A stretch of DNA of 64,000 nucleotides from Nageia nagi (Eukaryota; Pinophyta). Both the position numbers and the translations under genes were made by a program. The DNA lies in the NCBI GenBank assembly GCA_050084985.1, contig JBITNC010000001.1, forward strand, positions 180,978,001 to 181,042,000, written 5' to 3'. The first letter of the stretch is position 1. Every line of letters starts with the position of its first letter. The notes under the pieces were generated by a model, which saw only the letters and a list, made by a program, of their open reading frames with translations, did no database searches and was not told the DNA's origin. Shown one piece after another: positions 36,121 through 48,441 of this stretch.

Positions 36121-36370
36121 GAGATATTTTGCAATGGAGTTTTTGGTAAATTATGGTTCGGTTCTGGTATGTACTTATTTCTGCCCATTGAATTAGATAA
36201 AACCAGAGTTAATCAAAGTGTGCTCCCTATTGTTTGGAAATGCATTAGAGCAAGACTATTTAAGCTTCCTTTTGTTATTCTAGAAAAGGAGGATAACCTT
36301 AAGGACATTTTGGAAGAAGTTTTCTTAGGGCAATTCCATTACAATACAATGTAGGAAAATCAGAAACTAT

Positions 36371-36608
36371 TTGTTTGGCAAGTGGTATTCAATGATTCAT
36401 GAAGCTGAGGACCCAAAGGTGGAACATCATAGTAGCTACTATGATTATTTTGTGAAAAGGTATGGAAAGGTAGTACTAGATGCTATTATTGAGGCCTGGG
36501 AGAAGGATTTGAGGAACAAGATTCTCACTGAATACTTGGTGCTGTGGAAAGGATTGTTAGACTCAGCTTTGCATTGCTTGTGGGCAAGCAGTTTGGGAGG
36601 GGTGGACT
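36371..36608 (+). pseudogene. 3' end of a Gypsy polyprotein (chromodomain-like tail) of element G
   Basis: VVLDAIIEAWEKD, then ILTEYLVLWKGL resembles the C-terminal 'EYLVKWKGLP' module of chromodomain-type Gypsy integrases. It ends with the purine tract TTGGGAGGGGTGGAC directly before the LTR at 36609. The rest of the element is missing. Confidence 0.55.
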
Positions 36609-37820
36609 TGTAATGTTCCCTTTTGAGATTCCTTTTACTTGATTAGTATTAATAATTATTTTTATTTAAGTGAAGTGGGACACCCCTTTATTAAGTGTAA
36701 ATAAGTTTTTTAGAGGTAATAATATGTAAATAAATATTTTAATGTGGAATTATGAGCCCAAAAAGGGACACTTGGGTTTTGGAATCATTTATTTTAAGGG
36801 AGAAGTGCCTCATTGAGGGGGTTGTTGATGATTTTATTTCTTGAATTGTGGAGAGATAGGTTGGATCAACACATTTGCCCCTTCCCCTTTCTATGGATGA
36901 AAACCTGTAGAAGTAAGAACTAGAGGACTAAAACCCTTTGGTTCTCGAGAGCTAGAGGATGAAACCCTTTTGGTTTTCCATTGGTAGATCCAACTAGGAT
37001 TCACACTAAGTTTATTGATTGAGAGGTATGAAGATAGAAAATTAGAAATTGAGGGTTTGGATTAGATTTGAAATTGTGATCAGATTTGTAGAGATTGAAG
37101 ACCAGATCAGAGGGCTTTGGAGAATAGATCAAGGAATCAGAAGTTGGTGATTGTTTTGCCACAAAGATTTCAGATGCCCCATTTGCAAGGGCTAGAGAGC
37201 ATAATCTGGATGCCCATCTTTGAGAGTTTGCCTCTATATTTTCAAATGCCAGTACTGAGGGTTTGATATCATGTTTTCAGATGCCCAACCTTGAGGGTTC
37301 AACATTGAGGGGTTGTTCTTGAACGCCCTTCAACAAAGGTTTGATAGCATATTCTAAACACCCATCAGCAAGGGTGAGACTCCATATTCCAGGCCATCAC
37401 CAAAGGGTTTAAACAGCATCAGTCTCAGACGCGCAACATCTAGAGCTTGATTTGTATCATGATTTGGATTCATTACTATTCCAGGTTGTGATCTACTGTG
37501 TGTGTTGATGGTCTTGATCTACTATTTCATCAGTAAAACTAGGGTTTATATTGTGATCTATATTTCCATTTCTATCCTGGATCAAGGGTTTCCTAGTTGT
37601 ACTAGAATTCCTTTATATCAATAAAACTGGAGTTTGCTGATTGATCTATTAAGCTAGAGTTTTCAATATTTATTTTGATTTGCATATCTAGGGATCATAT
37701 TGACTGGGATCTACACATTTAGGGTTTGAATACTCTATGATCTGCAAATATTTAGGGTTTTGGGTTGAGTGTGATTTGTATACCTATGGTTTTATATTAT
37801 TTCCAGCAAAGTATATTACA
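36609..37820 (+). repeat. LTR of element G (1.2 kb)
   Basis: Starts TGTAATGTTCCC after a polypurine tract and ends near TATATTACA. It contains 'gatgaaaccctttt' and 'ggattcac' words also present in the solo LTR at 51468-52699, and is of nearly the same length, so the two are of one broad family. The right boundary is by inference from the TG...CA rule. Confidence 0.6.
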
Positions 37821-39058
37821 TGTCTCCACACTTTGACTATTAAGTTCAATGAAAAGCATCAAGGCAGTAGTAATCCAACCATGATCATGGCATTAGTATA
37901 CCATTGTATTGAAGAACAAAAACTATTCATAGACAACTCCAATTGAACACAAATAGCAATAATAAACAAGAAGATTTGCAAGGTGATGAAGAGCCTCTTT
38001 TATGGGCATGACTTGGATTAGGGTGAACGCAAGATGTGATAAATTATTTGATCAATTAGATTTTGGAAATTAAGTCATGTTCATATAGTTTCTAGAATTC
38101 AAAAGAGACTATAATTTCCAAGGATGAGCCAAGGGAATAAGTCAAGTTTGGCTTCGTTACACTGCAATCAGCGATAGTATGAACTTAGTCTAATAAAAAA
38201 CCTTGAAATACATCCAGTGAAATATTCAAATGAATAATCCAAAAGGAAAGATTCAAGCAGTTGCATATGCTTTAAAACATTCTTTTTGATTGGGGTGCAC
38301 AGGAATCAGTGTGACATAGTGGTGTTAAATGTGTGTGACTTAGTGAAGGTTGTATCATTTTCTAACCGAAGCTTCTTTAGGTTAGAATTTAAGTAAATGA
38401 TGTACACAATACTGAAGATTATGATAATGACGTCCTATATTTGTAGATTGTTTACATTTTTTGTTACTCTTTATGTAAATTGTGTTTCTGTACAAAGTAC
38501 ATTATGCACAATAACATGAGACCATAAGAGAACGATATTGTTGATGTTGGTTATTCCAATTTGTATGACTTGGGCACATCATAATGGTTATCTCAATGGT
38601 ATGCAAACTTCAATTGAGCTTATACATTCCATAGGATTGGATAAGTTGGGATAGCAAAATGGAATAAAATTCACACAATTATCAACTCCTCTGAGAACAT
38701 TTAGAATTTTGTTGTGTGGATCACCCTAGAGTCAAAATGGAAAAATGTGCACTAGTTTATTTAACTTATGAAACATTAAAAAGATTTTATATAATTCAAA
38801 TCTTTTATGCATTGGTGTGGAGGGCTAATATATTTCTCTTTGAATTGCATGCCAAATAAACATGTTTCTTGCTATGTATCTTTCAATGTTGGAGTTCCGC
38901 AACCAAGTTTTCTGTTATATTTTTTTACTTTTAGACATAATATTAGTGATAAACACTAAAGTTTTTTGTGTTAGTCTTTGTTTAGAATCACTAGCATGCT
39001 CCATGTTAGAATGATAATATAGATTTTTCTTGTCTTTAACTTTTTTATGAATTGATAG

Positions 39059-39178
39059 GTTATAAGGGGCCAAAAGGAGCCTTTGGTATGGACACTATGG
39101 GACAAGTTTGAGATGGACTGTGTTGGGATGTCTTTGCAAGCATTTCTTGCTGAATTTAATAAGCAACATGGACTCGAG
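39059..39178 (+). CDS. Ubiquitin-activating enzyme E1, second-last exon
   Basis: 40 codons, phase 0 on both sides; acceptor TGATAG, donor GAG|GCAAGC. It encodes VWTLWDKFEMD and then MSLQAFLAEFNKQHGLE: the linker and first part of the C-terminal ubiquitin-fold domain, which recruits E2 enzymes. The W-T-x-W-D box is the family hallmark at this point. The donor is GC instead of GT (GCAAG), a known minor class. From recall, the downstream LxxFxxxxxLE pattern resembles animal and yeast UBA1 more than flowering-plant UBA1, whose WDRW box is followed by NPTLR. Confidence 0.87.
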
Positions 39179-41379
39179 GCAAGCAATTTTTATATCCCTT
39201 TCTGTTTCCTGAATGATCGATGTTAACTTAGGATTGCAATAATACAAATTTTGCCATGTTTAACTATGAATGCACCATGTATTTATGCCCGTTTTACTGA
39301 AAGCTAGTCTAAGTGTTATATCAAGGTTACTGGATCCTCTCCTTTATGCCTAGCATATCAAGAATCATTAGAATGGATGATTTATATATGTGTTTTATCT
39401 ACAGAAATAAGAAAAATATGCACGTGTTCATTCTGAAAAAGCAAAAACTAGAGATTATGAAATTAAATTTTTTGCTGAAGTTTGCAAAATACATCTGATT
39501 AATGAGTATGAAGAATAGAGAAACAACAGAAGACAACATTATATCTTAAACCTCCCTTGTACTATATTAAAGAAGTCAATAAGCTTTGTGAGTTGAAATT
39601 ATTGCTGACAATCCTTCCATCTTCCACTTTAACATCTTTGCAGTGGCTGTTTAGAGCCTTTCCTTTGCCTCAATTTCATTTGTTGGAGCCAGTATTTTGA
39701 GCCTCTTCGCATACATTTTGGATCAAATGCATTGACAAGTCTAGAGTTTGTTAAATTTGTGAAGGTTCAACTTTTTCATGAGCAAGCTTCTGTATGCATT
39801 CTTATTTTTCAGTTTTAGCATCAAATTCTGAAATTGAAATACGTATCTTTCCTTATCTTCCTTGCAATAAAAGAATGTAGATATAATCTTTAAGATTTTA
39901 GCTTATTCTTCAGTTGCTAGATTTACTGCTAAGCAGGTAAACATTTGCATAAGAGATTGAATGGGCAATAGTCTATATTTTTGATTAGTGATAATAAATG
40001 ATGCATGCATTTCAATCCTTCATTGATTAGCATTGGTGGCAGAAATGCAAGAAAATGACTTGTGGTGAAATAGAAGTCAGGATAGCAGCAAGTTGTATCT
40101 TGACCTCATCTCATGTTAGGTAAATATATAGTGGAAATAGAATACAGTGAGAGACAACAAACCAATTCGCTTGTATACAAGAACTTGGAGTAGATAGAAG
40201 TACAAGTACAAAGAGGAACCTGCCTTGTCCAAGGAGGGTTTGGGGATCAGCTTGATAGTAGAGAAAGAAAAATCAACAACATACTGAGGTTAGGAAAACA
40301 CTAAGCTTAGAGATAGGGTGGTGGGTGTTTCTACTAAACTTGTTCAACCATCTGTTGAAGGACTGTTCATGGTTTATGAGGGAATTGTAGCTGTTGATAA
40401 AGAAATGGAGTTGGTTGCATACACACAAAGAAAGGAGGTCTTCCCTTTTTCTGATCTTGTGCCAAAAAACAAGATCTATCATTTTAATAAGTGAACAAAC
40501 CTGCAAGAAAGAAAAGAAGGAACTAGTACTCACTGATGCTGAAGACAAACAAGTTTAGAGGGGACAACAGGGAATAATGCTTAATGCATTGCTTGTTAGT
40601 TTTGGCGTTAGGTTCACTAACCAGATTGTTGACTCCTTTAATTCAACTCAGCCACCAAACAGACTTCAGAGTTCCAGATCCACAAAGAAACTATCGACAA
40701 GCAAATAATGCAAGAAAAAGATGATACTGGCACTTGATTGGAAGTTCTATTTAATTGTAAAAGAAGTGTAGTACAACAACCAAACGTTAATGTTATTGCT
40801 CATACCATAGTACTTTGCATACAATCTACATCTCCTGATTTCAGTTGTCTTGACTTGCATGTGTAGCTAATTCAAAAAATACATTACATGCTAAAAATAG
40901 CTTTGATCTGTGTACCCTTAGCTGAATTGTATGACCATAGCAAAGACAATCACTATTGTTTTTATCTTGGGTTTTGAGGTAAAGTTCTCTTCATAATATA
41001 TTCTTTCCTTCTGTGCATACCTTTTTGCTACCAATTATGCCTTGCACAATAGTGAAATTTGGATTTGACCAATATTTGTTTGGTTTCAAACTCTTAAAAG
41101 TTGGCCATTTGGAGAGAATACTCAGCAAAAAGCGGCAAATTAAAAATGTAAAAATGCATTGAATTTACATAAAATGCATCAAATGGCAATTACTTAATGA
41201 TTATTATTTGGCAAAAATTGCATATTCCTAGAATATACTATTTTTGTCGAAGAATCTCATATGGAATTTTTGCCAACTTTTTGGTTGTTATTTGTCTTCA
41301 TTGAAGTACTAGATTGGAAAGGTGCATGATTTTGCTTTCTTGCCAAGCAACATTCACAAATATGATCTAAAAATCAAAG

Positions 41380-42405
41380 GATTTTAAACCTTGTACCATG
41401 CCCTTGGGGAGGAGTCAATGTAGGTATTGAAGGCTTAGGTTCCTAAAACACCTATGCCAAAGAGAAGGATGATCAGCCTTCACTACTAGTGCTTGATTGT
41501 TTAGTACAACTCTATCAAGCATGAACAACTTGCTAACTCTGGTGGCATGAGCAAGAATCATGGAAGGGTCAACAATACCTTGAATGAGGCAATATTTAGC
41601 TTTTCTGTAATGTCCCCAAGTTTGAGAAACCTTTTTAACATCATAACTTCCGTCACAAGTCTTGAATCACCAATTTGTCTTTTGGAATGGATGGAGAATC
41701 TTCTACCAATTGTTTTGATAGGTCACACAACATGGTTCTGTCAAGAGACGAGGGAGATGTGGACTTTTGAAGTTCACCTAGGAAACTAGGATTCTAATAT
41801 TGTGGCCAAGGAAAAGTCGGTTAGGAGAAAGTTATTTTTTTCCAAGTCGGCCAAGAGTTTAGTTATTGGTACTTTCAAGGTAAAAGCATCTATAAAAGGA
41901 GGAAAGATTCACCACCTAAGGATCATCTTAATTTTGCATTTGATCATGGATCATCTCGGAGTTGGGGTTGCTCATTTTTCTTCCTTCTAAGGACTAGGGC
42001 TTCTCCCTAGCCTAGAAGTGACATATTTGCAATCACATTCACTCGGAGAGCTTACGCCAATCTTGGAAGACCTTCTAGCCCTAGCGTTAGGATCTTGGAG
42101 CCATCTTGAGACTTGCGCCAGCCTTGGGAGCCATCTTTGTAGGATGGCAACAATGCTCTCAATATAATGGAGACAAGATCACCACTATGTGCAGTCAAAT
42201 AGAGAAAGTTTTGAACTCTTTCACCACCTTTAATCTTCAAAGTGTGGAATTTTTGTTGAAGGTAATGAAGCTTGTTTTGATTATATCCCTTGAAGATTAT
42301 CTTCAACTTCTTCAAAACCCCATCAAACTTGTTTATGCCTATTATATTTGGATGGAGAGGATCTAAAATGTTGATGACAAGCATGTCCATGGTTTTATTA
42401 TTCAT
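41380..42405 (-). mobile_element. Copia relic J with an LTR-like insertion
   Basis: On the minus strand, a gag fragment at about 42165-42360 (KLHYLQQKFHTLKIKGGERV) and a pre-integrase fragment at 41390-41605 (HPSLWHR and KGMVQGLK) are in the correct Copia order. They are separated by an LTR-like block starting TGTAATGTCCCC at 41606. Everything is too decayed to read further. Confidence 0.65.
41606..42140 (+). repeat. LTR-like block inside Copia relic J
   Basis: Begins TGTAATGTCCCCAAG after TTTTC and has a TATA-like CTATAAAAGGAGG at 41889-41901, as an LTR promoter would. I found no matching TSD or definite right end. The flanking Copia pieces show it is inserted. Confidence 0.5.
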
Positions 42406-43737
42406 TTGATCAGACTTTTCTAAGTTTTCTTACTGCGCAACATCAATCTCACTGTGAGTGACATTGCATCAATTGTAATTATGAAATTCAATGAATATTC
42501 GTGAATTCAATGAATATGAATGATTGTGATAAATTCGGAAAAAGCTTCAAAGTTTGACAATATGTGAATTTTCAAAATGATTGATGAATAATCACCAAAT
42601 AACTCCCAAATGATTTCCATTTGATGTGTTTGATGTAGATTTACTATTTTTTAGCATTTCAAAATTGCCATTTTTTTTCGAGTATTATGGTGAATAGTCC
42701 TTGAATGGGTTGAATTTCAAAAGTTTGAACATAAACCAATACCAAATCCAAATTTCACTACTATGCCATCAACTTCCCCTCACGATGCCTTTTGAATACA
42801 TCACTGTGAGCATCTTGTTCTTCCACAAGAGGTAGTTACTGCTGTTGAAAGAATGGGTTTCTGGCAACATCTTAGGAATATTTACCATGATAGCAGAAAA
42901 AAGAACAATGAATTTTTTTATTCAAGTTGAGGAAAAAAAACAATGAGATTTATTCCTACTAGAGGTTGAAATCTGACTGTGGATGGTAGCTTGGTCTCGC
43001 ATTATCCTTGATGTCACCTTGTAACAATTATCATCCTCCAAATGATGTTTTGTCACTCATGCTAAGCCATAGGCATAAAGAATGAAGTACTAGATACTGA
43101 TCTACCACATATTTGAATGTCAATGGGCTTGCCTTGCAGAGTATCTCTAGAAGTGCAAAGTACAAGCCATACTTTGTTGATGTCATCAATATTGTCAAAA
43201 TTGAGGATAATTGTCTTTTCCTTTGAAGGGAAGTAATATTATTTGAAAAACAAGTTAGATACAAAAATTATTGTTGATACCCAAATTTGAAAACCTATAC
43301 TATTTGTAGCAATTATGTGGGTTCAACATCAACAAATAATTTGATTGGGGCCTTGGATTCCCTCAATAAACTCCATAAAAACTTTGGTGGGTTCTGTAGA
43401 GTATTTTCACTATACACGAGGTAGTTATGTCAGTTTTTTTTATAAGCACGAGTATGACTGACTTAGCAACTTGGGCCTTCCACATCTGTGAGATTTCCAC
43501 AACTAATTTTCTCCCCACTCCTTTGACATGAGGGTATGCCTATAATATCTTAATTTAAACTTTATTTAGATGATATAATATATTATTTCCAACATAGATC
43601 TAGAGTTTCATTTGAAATATAAAGTCCTTGGGCACAAAAATACTTTTGAAATAGTTCAATAACAAAAGGAAGATATTTGAGTTTGCCAAAATGTGAATAT
43701 GTAGAATTAACCTATTCTTGAAATTAAATTAAGTTCC

Positions 43738-45065
43738 TATGTTCCACAAGGATGCATACCTTCCCCTAGAATGCACGTACTAGACATGTTGGGGATGTGA
43801 CGCCCCCCTTACATCATTGTAATTAATTGTGGAATCCAGTGGATTCCCTTTTGTAATATATTTTATTATTGCATTATACTTTCAAGTTGTAGCTTGGGAT
43901 AGAAGACTTAATGAATCAATGGAGCCCATTGTGAGCCCCAAGTGGGATGTCTCCCTCCCAAGCATAGATAAGGTGTTTTATTATACTTGGAGATCCCGAT
44001 CTTGATTGTGGGAATCCCAAGCTCTGTTTTGCACTTAGATGGATGGATCAACACTTGTATACATGTGTCAGCCTTGGGGAGACTCCTAGACCCCCACATT
44101 GGCCCATTATGACACCTAGGTCCCACGCATGGCTCCTAGACCCACGTTGAGCATGCGTGGCACTCCTAGACCCCCATGTTGGCATTTATGGGCACTCCAA
44201 GCCCCATGTTGGCATTTATGGGCACTCCAAGCCCCCATGTTGGGCATTCTGGGCCCCCAAGATGCTAACGTTGGGATTAAGGAGTCGGGTGATGACTCCT
44301 AGGTGAGATCTAGATAGGGTTGAGTGTTTAAAGAGGCATTGGAGCCTAATTGTTGGATATACTTTGATTATACTATTATCTCTTGATATTGTCTTGTGGA
44401 CACAAGTTTTAGCAGCGCTAAGCAATCCCCTAGGTGCAACATCTAGGACAGCTATTAGGCTGAGGGATCCTATAGCCTATGAAATTGGTGTAGCACCCTT
44501 GCCAATCCGATTATATTCCAAGGTTGTGCTTCTACCTTCAGTGGTTGTCAAAATCAGAGGAGGGCTCCTTCGGTGGAGAGGATTCGGGTTTCAAGGGAGA
44601 AATACTATCCCATGGTTCTACTGTCTGTCTAGCAATGAGAGACATTCAGTTGTGCCCTACCTGGCTCCTTGGAGGCCAACGTCTAGCTCTGGGAGCTTGG
44701 TATTGTATCACTTGTCATTGATTATCATATATACAACCGTTGGGCATTCGGATCGTATTTGTCCATTTATGCATGTATGACTCAGACGTTGGCATTGTGA
44801 GGGTTTGTACATTGATATCTGCTTGTCTTGTCCAAACGTTGGCATCTTTGTGTTGTGTAAACTTGTAGTGGATGCCCTAGCTCAGTCGTTGGCAATATTG
44901 TGTTGTGAATACTTAATGTTGATGCCTTAGACCAGACATTAGGGTTTTTGTAATCGAATTTGCTGATTTGCACTTGAGTTGTGTTTGGGATCCTTACAAG
45001 GGACTTGTGAATGGATACAAAATTTCCCCCTCCCAAACCCCCCATTTTGTCCCCCCTCCCCCCTT
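43738..45065. mobile_element. Relic of the 7853-8789 hAT family, split by a solo LTR
   Basis: 43738 reads CTATGTTCCACAAGGATGC, then CCTTCCCCTAGA, aligned with the left end of the 937-bp hAT element (CAATGTTCCACGGGGATGC, then CCCTCTCCTAGA). After the LTR, GGATACAAAATTTCCCCC resembles that element's right half (GGATACATGTTCCCCC). No right terminal repeat was found, so this is only a relic. Confidence 0.4.
43796..44998 (+). repeat. Solo LTR of the element C Gypsy family
   Basis: 1203 bp from TGTGACGCCCCCC to TCCTTACA, flanked by GGGGA and AGGGA (TSD with one mismatch). Shared words with the element C LTRs include GAGCCCCAAGTGGGATGTCTC and GGTGCAACATCTAGGA, and the length is nearly that of the 5' LTR of C. 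Confidence 0.9.
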
Positions 45066-45071
45066 TGAAAT

Positions 45072-45371
45072 GTCTCGCCTTTCTGTGAAATGGCTGGGCA
45101 TCCCCTCGGCATCCAGGAAACGCCTAGTCCTCATTGAAAATTTGTTGCAGCAGGGAAGGTGGAAGATGTTGTTGGAGCTTTTGGTTTTCTGTATGTACCG
45201 CAAAGCACTCACGTAGCGAAAGTTTGACAACGGTTACCACAAAGGGTTTTACTTTTAGGAATTACAGATGGGCTTGGATTTCTGTTCACATTTCCAGTTC
45301 CTGAAACTAAGGGCAAGTCGCTGGAAGAGTTGTCAGGTAAAAATGATGAACAAGGAATGGAGCTCCGGTGA
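45072..45371 (+). pseudogene. PHT1-type phosphate transporter, C-terminal pseudogene fragment
   Basis: Reading across two frames gives GIPSASRK, then AGKVEDVVGAFGFLY, then GLGFLFTFPVPETKGKSLEE and LSGKNDE before a stop. PHT1 proton-coupled phosphate transporters end in this order: GISAASGK, AGAxxGAFGFLYAAQ, last membrane helix, and the PE.KGKSLEE.SGE tail. An in-frame TGA near 45227, a frame change and the loss of the part between AGK and the last helix make it a pseudogene. General MFS sugar transporters share PETKG but not the GAFGFLY block. No introns separate the parts except a possible ~30-bp insert near 45122-45155. Confidence 0.7.
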
Positions 45372-45862
45372 TCCCATTCCACTTCTAGAACTGTGCTGGT
45401 TCTTCTAATTCCGTGAATGTTCAAGTACAAAATGAATAAAATATGTCACTAATACTACTGTAAATTCAAAATATAAAGCAGTGATGAAAGCCTTGCAGTG
45501 TAATGCGCCTCCTCTTCACGTTGCTGAAGAATGAGTAATGTTGCTCTTGGCTTAAAATTGAAATTTGTAACCTATCTGCATCAATGACATCCTTCATGAA
45601 AAAGGAACACTGAATGTAGTAAGATTACTCAAATATTGAAAGTAAAAGCATGTTATAAATACTATCAATTTATTACAAAGAAACCAAGAATGCTGAAGAG
45701 AAAATACTTGATTGATTATCAAATGAAGAGAGCAAACATCTCTTTATAAGAATACAACATCATAAGCCTAATGCCTAAACCCTAAAATAACTGAAGTTTA
45801 CGTTAATTTATATTATTATGTTACCAAAATGATTTTATTATATGTACATAGAGTACCTATCA

Positions 45863-47050
45863 CTATCTAAAAGTACGAAATAACCAATATAATAATTTGA
45901 CAAACTTATCGGTCATTCTGGAAAATACACCAAATTTATCTCTAAATTTGACAAACTTATCTGGACCAAGAGACTTGGTGAGAATATCTGCAATCTGGTC
46001 CTGAGGAGGATAATATTGCAGTTCCACTAATGCATCTCCTACCAATTGTTGAATGAAATGGCAATGAACGTTGACATGTTTTGGTGCATTCATGAAAGAT
46101 GGGATTCTTGGCCAGCTTAGGAACTCCCTGGTTATCACAAAACTGGAGTGTAGGCTCCGTTTGGTCAACTTGTAAATTTTCAAGTACTCTTCTAATCCGA
46201 ATGGCTTCACAAGCTTCTTTTACTACTACCCGGTACTATGCTTCTGTAGAGGAAAGTGATACTGCATGTTGTTTCTTGTTCACTCAAGAAACTGCTCCTG
46301 TTCCGAGAGTGAACATATAGTCTAATGTGGATTTCCCATCATCAACGGATCCTGTCCAATCTGAGTTTGAATAGACACTCAACTGAAGGTCTTTGCTTTT
46401 ATCATGTAGAATGCCAAATTCTAATGTTCCTTTCACATATCTTAGCACCCTTTTTTGCTGCAGGAGCAGTCATAAAACAGGAAATATAGCTGACTGCACA
46501 GCTCAAATCAGGTCTAGTGGCTGTAAGATAGATTAAACTGCCAACTAGCTGCCTGTCAAATGATCATTGGCTGCCTTTGAATCAGTTTTGGCTGAAAGTT
46601 TGAGCCCTTGCTCCATAAGTATAACTGAAATTTTACAAGCTGTCGTGCTGAACCTGTGTAACAAACCCTCACATATTTTGATTGAGAAACAAAAATATGA
46701 CTATTAGTTAGCCAAATTTCTACACCTGAACAGTAATGTAGGATGCCCAGAACTCTCATGTTAAAAATGGAACATACATCTGATTTTACTGGTTCAATTG
46801 CTTTGACCGCACTACCTATAATAATGTTGTCATCAACATAAAAAACTAGAATTACCACATCACCATCGATGCTTTTGATGTAGAGATTGGGATATGAGTT
46901 ATTTCTCCTGAATCCCTGGTATCCGAAGTACTTGTCAATCTTAATGTACGATGCCCTAGATGCCTGTTTCAGCCCATAAAGAGCTTCAATTTGCACACCA
47001 AATGTTCCTTTCTTGGAATTTTAAATCCTGTTGGCTGGTATATATAAGCT
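45863..47050 (-). pseudogene. Copia element D reverse transcriptase and RNase H
   Basis: From right to left: YIYQPTGFKIP near 47000-47045, [12 protein letters not shown] near 46960-46995, an intact VFYVDDNIIIGS active site near 46815-46850, and YCSGVEI. Then, across frame breaks, RNase H with SLSSTEA near 46240, CDNQGVPKLA near 46130 and the DQIADILTKSLG tail near 45965-46000. The break at 47051 is the solo LTR TSD. Confidence 0.85.
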
Positions 47051-47055
47051 TCTTC

Positions 47056-48436
47056 TGTAACATCCCCTTTTTGTAAAAAATAAATAATTTTGGAATTCTA
47101 AGGATTCCCTTTTTGTAAATATTTATTTATTCATGTATTTGTTGTTAGTTACTTGGGATAGAAATATAAAGGTTAGTTGGACCCACTTTGTGAGCCCCAT
47201 GAGGGACGTTTTCCTTCCAAGCTAGGATGTGTTATTTAATTTTTCATTAATACACTTGGAGATCCTAAAGATGATTGTGGGAATCCCAAGGCATGTATAA
47301 CACCTAGATGACACTTGAGCATGGATAAACACCTAATTGCCCCAACGTTGGATTTGGGAGCACTTATATACATTCGCCAACCTTGGGGAGACTTCTAAAC
47401 CCCCACGTTGGCCCATGATGACTCCTAGACACCCATGCATGCACTATAGACCCCACATTGGCTTTTTATGACTCCAAGGCACCCACACATGCATTCTAGG
47501 ACCCCCACGTTGAATGAGTGACTCCCAAGCACCCACGTTGAGCATGTGAAGGGCCTAGATACCCACGTTGGGCTGGAATTGACCCTAGGCACCTTCTTTC
47601 GGCTTTGTGGGGCTTCTAGGAAACCAATGTTGGATTAGGAAGGCTGGGTGATGATTTTGAGGTGAGATCTAGATCCAGTGATATATAAGTCAAGGAGCCT
47701 TAATGCAGAGAGACTTGATTTTATATTGAAACCCTTCTCTTTGGAGTTACCAAAGACTTGGCGGTGTTAAGCACCCTTGAGCGCAACGCACAAGGAGAGT
47801 CTAGGAGGCATGGAACACCTTCTATATTATAGTTGAGGTGAATGTTTGTGCTGTGAGGTTGCCCTACCTTGAGGCGTCCACAAGTGATCTGCACCTTTGA
47901 ATCACATCCGTTCTCTTTGCTGGGAGCTAGCCTATTAGGGAGCCCTTCAGTGAGGCATCTATAGAATTGGTAGTGTGTGATTGTTCTACAACAATTTCAG
48001 GATAAATCTTAGCATGTTGTATGCCCTAGTTGGTTCCTTGGAGGCCAACGTTGAGCCCTTTGAGCCTATTAGGTATTGTACTCATCATTCTATCAATAAT
48101 AAGAGTCGTGGCATACTTGGATCTCAATTGTTGTCGCTTTATTTGATGTCCATGCCTCCATATGTGCAATGTTGAGCTATTTTAGTATATTCATGCTTGT
48201 ATGGTGGACCGTTGGCATTATTGGGTGTGTTTGGCATGCTATATGAATCCCCATGTGTGACGTTGGGGTATAGGAGTGGAATTGGACTAGTAAGGTGCAT
48301 CATTGGGCTTGCTGGCTTGTTATTGTTCATGTTTGATGCCCTAGTATAGTTCGTGGCATGCCTAGAAGTGCATATTGATATTGTTTGATATTTTATTTGG
48401 CTAATTTCTACATTGAGCATATTTGGGAATATTACA
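47056..48436 (+). repeat. Solo LTR (1381 bp) inserted in element D reverse transcriptase
   Basis: From TGTAACATCCCC to GAATATTACA, with the perfect TSD TCTTC (47051-47055, 48437-48441). It is a diverged member of the element C LTR family (GTGAGCCCCATGAGGGA, repeated 'acccacgttgg', GCCCTAGTTGGTTCCTTGG). It splits the EEAYIYQPTGF / [15 protein letters not shown] junction of the Copia reverse transcriptase. Confidence 0.93.
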
Positions 48437-48441
48437 TCTTC

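Larger units (their letters stand above)
28787..39058 (+). other. E1 intron of 10.3 kb, filled with repeats
   Basis: GT donor at 28787 and AG acceptor at 39057-39058 (TGATAG). Contents: a threefold tandem repeat, a 215-bp MITE, a purine tract, a hAT relic, Gypsy-like element I with its LTR, an acyl-activating-enzyme-like fragment and LTR G. From 37821 to 39058 I see nothing but AT-rich sequence. Confidence 0.85.
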
